Assembly: GCF_030410375.1 (NCBI RefSeq)
Contig: NZ_JAUHHE010000004.1
Location: forward strand, 177,386 to 241,385
Source: Zwartia vadi
GTDB taxonomy: Bacteria > Pseudomonadota > Gammaproteobacteria > Burkholderiales > Burkholderiaceae_B
Direction: 5' to 3'
DNA: 64,000 nucleotides
Shown: positions 62,277 through 64,000 of the stretch, one piece after another
How positions within the stretch are numbered: the first letter of the stretch is position 1
How the letters are laid out: each line of letters begins with the position of its first letter
The notes under the pieces: model-generated
Databases searched by the model: none
Seen by the model: only the letters and a program-made list of their open reading frames with translations
What the model was told of the DNA's origin: nothing
Translations under genes and position numbers: made by a program

Positions 62277-62588
62277 ATGAAAATTATCCGCAGCAAAGAA
62301 TTCACAGCCGGTCGCCCATGAGGTGCGCTAGATATTGCCGACATGAACGGCATCACGACACGTCTGCATTGGACTGATCAGCCATACAAATGGCACATCA
62401 ATGACGGAGAGGAGATTTTTACTGTGCTGGATGGTCGAGTTGAAATGCGATATCGGCTCGATGGACAAGAATTATCTACAATGCTTGAAACAGGCGATAT
62501 TTTTTATGCATCCGTTGGCACTGAACACGTAGCACATCCAATAGGACAGGCTCGAATACTTGTTATAGAGTCGGCTGGTAGCGTCTAG
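62277..62588 (+). pseudogene. Cupin-domain protein with an in-frame TGA; possible restart at 62,343
   Basis: The frame opens at ATG 62277 (KIIRSKEFTAGRP), meets TGA at 62319-62321 and continues in frame with GALDIADMNGITTRLHW. In cupins of this type the interrupted position is usually Trp, so TGG to TGA is the likely change. An ATG at 62343 could restart an 81-aa protein with the metal-site part of the barrel (YKWHINDGEEIFTVLDGRVEM and GTEHVAHP), but the first strand would be lost. Its TAG stop lies inside repeat copy 3. Confidence 0.7.
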
Positions 62589-62775
62589 TTACTGGACGGT
62601 TAACTTGCCAGCGTAAATAAACGGTAGATCTGAGTGCCGAACCTTACTGGGTGGGGATGTTTAATCCTGCCTGACCGTGGGTCAGCTTGGAAATTTACCT
62701 TATAGACGCTTGAATAACAGGTTAGAAACGTCCTTCTGAACGGACGAAACCTAAAGCGTCTAGTTACGGGACGGT
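62577..62775 (+). repeat. Island hairpin repeat, copy 3
   Basis: Starts with GTAGCGTCTAGTTACTGGAC, contains the outer arms TAGACGCTT (62703-62711) and AAGCGTCTA (62754-62762) around AGGTT/AACCT and the inner stem CGTCC/GGACG, and ends TAGTTACGGGACGGTG. The outer arms are perfect complements, so about 60 bases can fold into one long interrupted hairpin. Confidence 0.78.
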
Positions 62776-62781
62776 GAATCA

Positions 62782-62806
62782 AAACTGTCGTGTAACACGA
62801 CAGTTT
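62782..62806. terminator. Perfect 11-bp hairpin downstream of repeat copy 3
   Basis: Arms AAACTGTCGTG and CACGACAGTTT around TAA. No T-run follows on either strand, so it may be an operator or a weak terminator; it precedes the HipA-like gene by about 220 bp. Confidence 0.5.
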
Positions 62807-63028
62807 GAAATCAGATCTACGGATCATCTATTTGGTTAATTCCATAAGCATTGCTAAATTTATCACTGCATTTCTCACCAATAACCAATAGCAAAAGATC
62901 AATTACTCATCCCATTTTAGGGATAGCTTTATTGCTGATTTCAAGTTACAAGCAAAGTCTAAAGCAATTACACTTTCAATACATTTGAAATAGAAAGATG
63001 GCATTTGATTGGATTCAGGTGGTTATAA
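62807..63028. other. A+T-rich leader upstream of the HipA-like gene
   Basis: No ORF with family resemblance is seen. It should contain the promoter of the HipA-like gene; no hipB-type HTH gene is present in any frame here. Confidence 0.4.
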
Positions 63029-63847
63029 ATGATTGATATCTTGCCTTCATCATCTTGGCGCGAGTTCCGCGGGGAGCCTCCCAATAAGGGGTTGAATTTA
63101 ACTACGCATCTGGCATTAGTGGAGGATCCCAATGGAAAATTGCATGAATGTTATGTGAAGATTTGTCCACAAAACTGGCCAAGCCCTATCACCGAAGCTA
63201 TCGGCTGGCAATTAATTCGCGCCCTAAACTTACCTGCACCTGACTTTGCAGCGCTAATAATGATTCCTATGAATAGACTTCGTCAGTCGATGAAGCTAGA
63301 TCATCACTGGCTTAACTACAATCACCCTGAAACTTTAGCCTTTTGTGTGTCCGCCGTTGAAGGCAGGCCTTTAATAAGCAGCTGGAAATGGATTGACAGT
63401 TTAAGAAAAAAAAATGCCTATAAAAAGGCAGAGGTAGCAGCTATCTGCGCATTTGATCATTGGATTGATAATAAAGATCGCAATACAGGAAACTTGCTTA
63501 AAAAGAAAAATGGAGAACACGTCGCAATTGACAATGAATACATTCTGTACGATCTACTGTGGAATGGTAAATTTGGATTTGAAATCGGTGAGAAAACAAT
63601 TCTGTCCGAAGCAAAACAGATCTTAAACACAAAAGAATTTGATAGTTTTAAGGTGGCAGTTGCTCACCATGGCGGAAATCATCTTGCTGCCTTAATTGCA
63701 ATTAAGGCCGATTTAAGCAAATTAATTTTTACTCTATTACCAGATAGAGCTTTAGCCCAGCAACTTTGGGATTCATTGGATACGTTTATGACGGCGCGTG
63801 CCGATGCTGCATGGCTGCCAGCTGAGCTTGGAGTAATTGCACAATGA
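63029..63847 (+). CDS. HipA-like kinase, stand-alone
   Basis: 272 aa. HECYVKICPQNWPSPITEAIGWQLIRAL gives the ATP-binding Lys and Glu region, and AFDHWIDNKDRNTGNLLKKK the catalytic Asp and metal-binding Asn, followed by HVAIDNEYILY for the metal Asp. This order matches short HipA_2-type proteins rather than full HipA toxins (about 440 aa). The N-terminal subdomain of HipA is missing. No HipB antitoxin is adjacent. It is low in G+C and lies next to an IS remnant. Confidence 0.8.
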   Translation: MIDILPSSSWREFRGEPPNKGLNLTTHLALVEDPNGKLHECYVKICPQNWPSPITEAIGWQLIRALNLPAPDFAALIMIPMNRLRQSMKLDHHWLNYNHPETLAFCVSAVEGRPLISSWKWIDSLRKKNAYKKAEVAAICAFDHWIDNKDRNTGNLLKKKNGEHVAIDNEYILYDLLWNGKFGFEIGEKTILSEAKQILNTKEFDSFKVAVAHHGGNHLAALIAIKADLSKLIFTLLPDRALAQQLWDSLDTFMTARADAAWLPAELGVIAQ

Positions 63848-63912
63848 ATATTGCAAACTTAGATGACAAAGATTGAGGTTCCCTCTGTGTTTCGTCTACC
63901 AAAGGGATAGGT

Positions 63913-63999
63913 TCATGCTACCAGCTTTTCTTTTGGTTGCTGACTAAGCCAACGGTGCAGGTAATTGTTTGGCGATAAATATCCGAGAGTTGAATGCTG
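63913..63999 (-). mobile_element. IS3-family transposase C-terminus, continues beyond the window
   Basis: Minus-strand reading gives QHSTLGYLSPNNYLHRW and LSQQPKEKLVA before TGA at 63913, the typical DDE transposase (IS3 OrfB) end, where HSTLGYLSP follows the catalytic Glu. The element's end should lie at about 63,870 (TGAGGTTCCCTCTG). Only 28 codons are in the window. Confidence 0.75.
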
Positions 64000-64000
64000 C

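Noticed and set aside
62319..62321. Selenocysteine codon in the cupin gene
   Set aside because: No SECIS-like hairpin is evident right after the TGA, and the family position is Trp rather than Cys.
59604..62775. Integron with attC sites
   Set aside because: The recombinase is 451 aa and lacks IntI features, and the repeats show no clear RYYYAAC/GTTRRRY pair at their ends, although GTTAGAT occurs once. Called a hairpin repeat instead.
1..64000. CRISPR array
   Set aside because: No run of short, evenly spaced identical repeats was seen and no cas-like gene is present.

Overview
The window looks like the chromosome of a Gram-negative betaproteobacterium, most likely Burkholderiales and Alcaligenaceae-like. 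The evidence is indirect: two Bug/TctC-type solute receptors next to acyl-CoA dehydrogenase and CaiB/HpcH-type CoA genes, an LptF permease, an MltB-type transglycosylase, a DUF2889 protein and a type V autotransporter. No rRNA or intact tRNA is present to fix the taxonomy. Genes are dense up to about 47 kb. The right-hand part is looser and visibly richer in A+T.

Layout. 1-3.1 kb: minus-strand CoA-thioester operon (CoA lyase, CaiB transferase, acyl-CoA dehydrogenase cut by the window edge). 3.2-8.8 kb: PfkB sugar kinase, DUF2889, MFS/nucleotide-exchange-like carrier, Tat-type aldo/keto reductase, lptF, FKBP isomerase. 8.8-15.2 kb: a tight six-gene minus-strand operon around the arsenosugar radical SAM protein ArsS, with two arsenosugar-type glycosyltransferases, a VTT-membrane/disulfide-reductase fusion, a SelD-associated-type flavoprotein and a DUF3047 protein. 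A divergent MTA phosphorylase follows. 16.2-22.2 kb: split chromate transporter, Kef-like antiporter, lytic transglycosylase, MBL hydrolase, orphan response regulator. 22.3-29.4 kb: two Bug receptors, a two-subunit acyl-CoA dehydrogenase, aquaporin, fumarase C. 29.7-41.9 kb: AlkB-like protein, CIA30 protein, amino-acid-type binding lipoprotein, dCACHE-PAS-GGDEF protein, K+-channel-like protein, double nitrilase with a degenerate second half, TRIC-like channel, prolyl iminopeptidase-like hydrolase, MlrC-like M81 peptidase.

41.9-47.1 kb holds a four-gene minus-strand operon: two tandem RoxA-like di-heme c-type oxygenase/peroxidase proteins, a CruF-type carotenoid membrane protein and a TsdA-like di-heme cytochrome. 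This suggests periplasmic or extracellular oxidation of an isoprenoid. After a VOC protein, a secreted amidohydrolase, a subtilase autotransporter and a fatty-acid hydroxylase comes a 3.6-kb block (54.2-57.8 kb). It is bracketed by two diverged copies of a tRNA-Val upstream region. Inside it are two paralogous lipoproteins, each paired with a 21-codon ORF. The two peptides share their C-terminus (PED-[L/I]-KEVLKSA) although almost every codon there differs synonymously. This is the best candidate in the window for an undescribed system.

58.0-64.0 kb is an integrative island. A tRNA-Val(CAC) gene is cut in its anticodon loop. It is followed by a tyrosine recombinase and then cassette-like genes (two zinc-ribbon proteins, YciI, a cupin with a nonsense codon, a HipA-like kinase) separated by a diverged hairpin-bearing repeat that abuts gene 3' ends. 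The window ends in the C-terminus of an IS3-family transposase.
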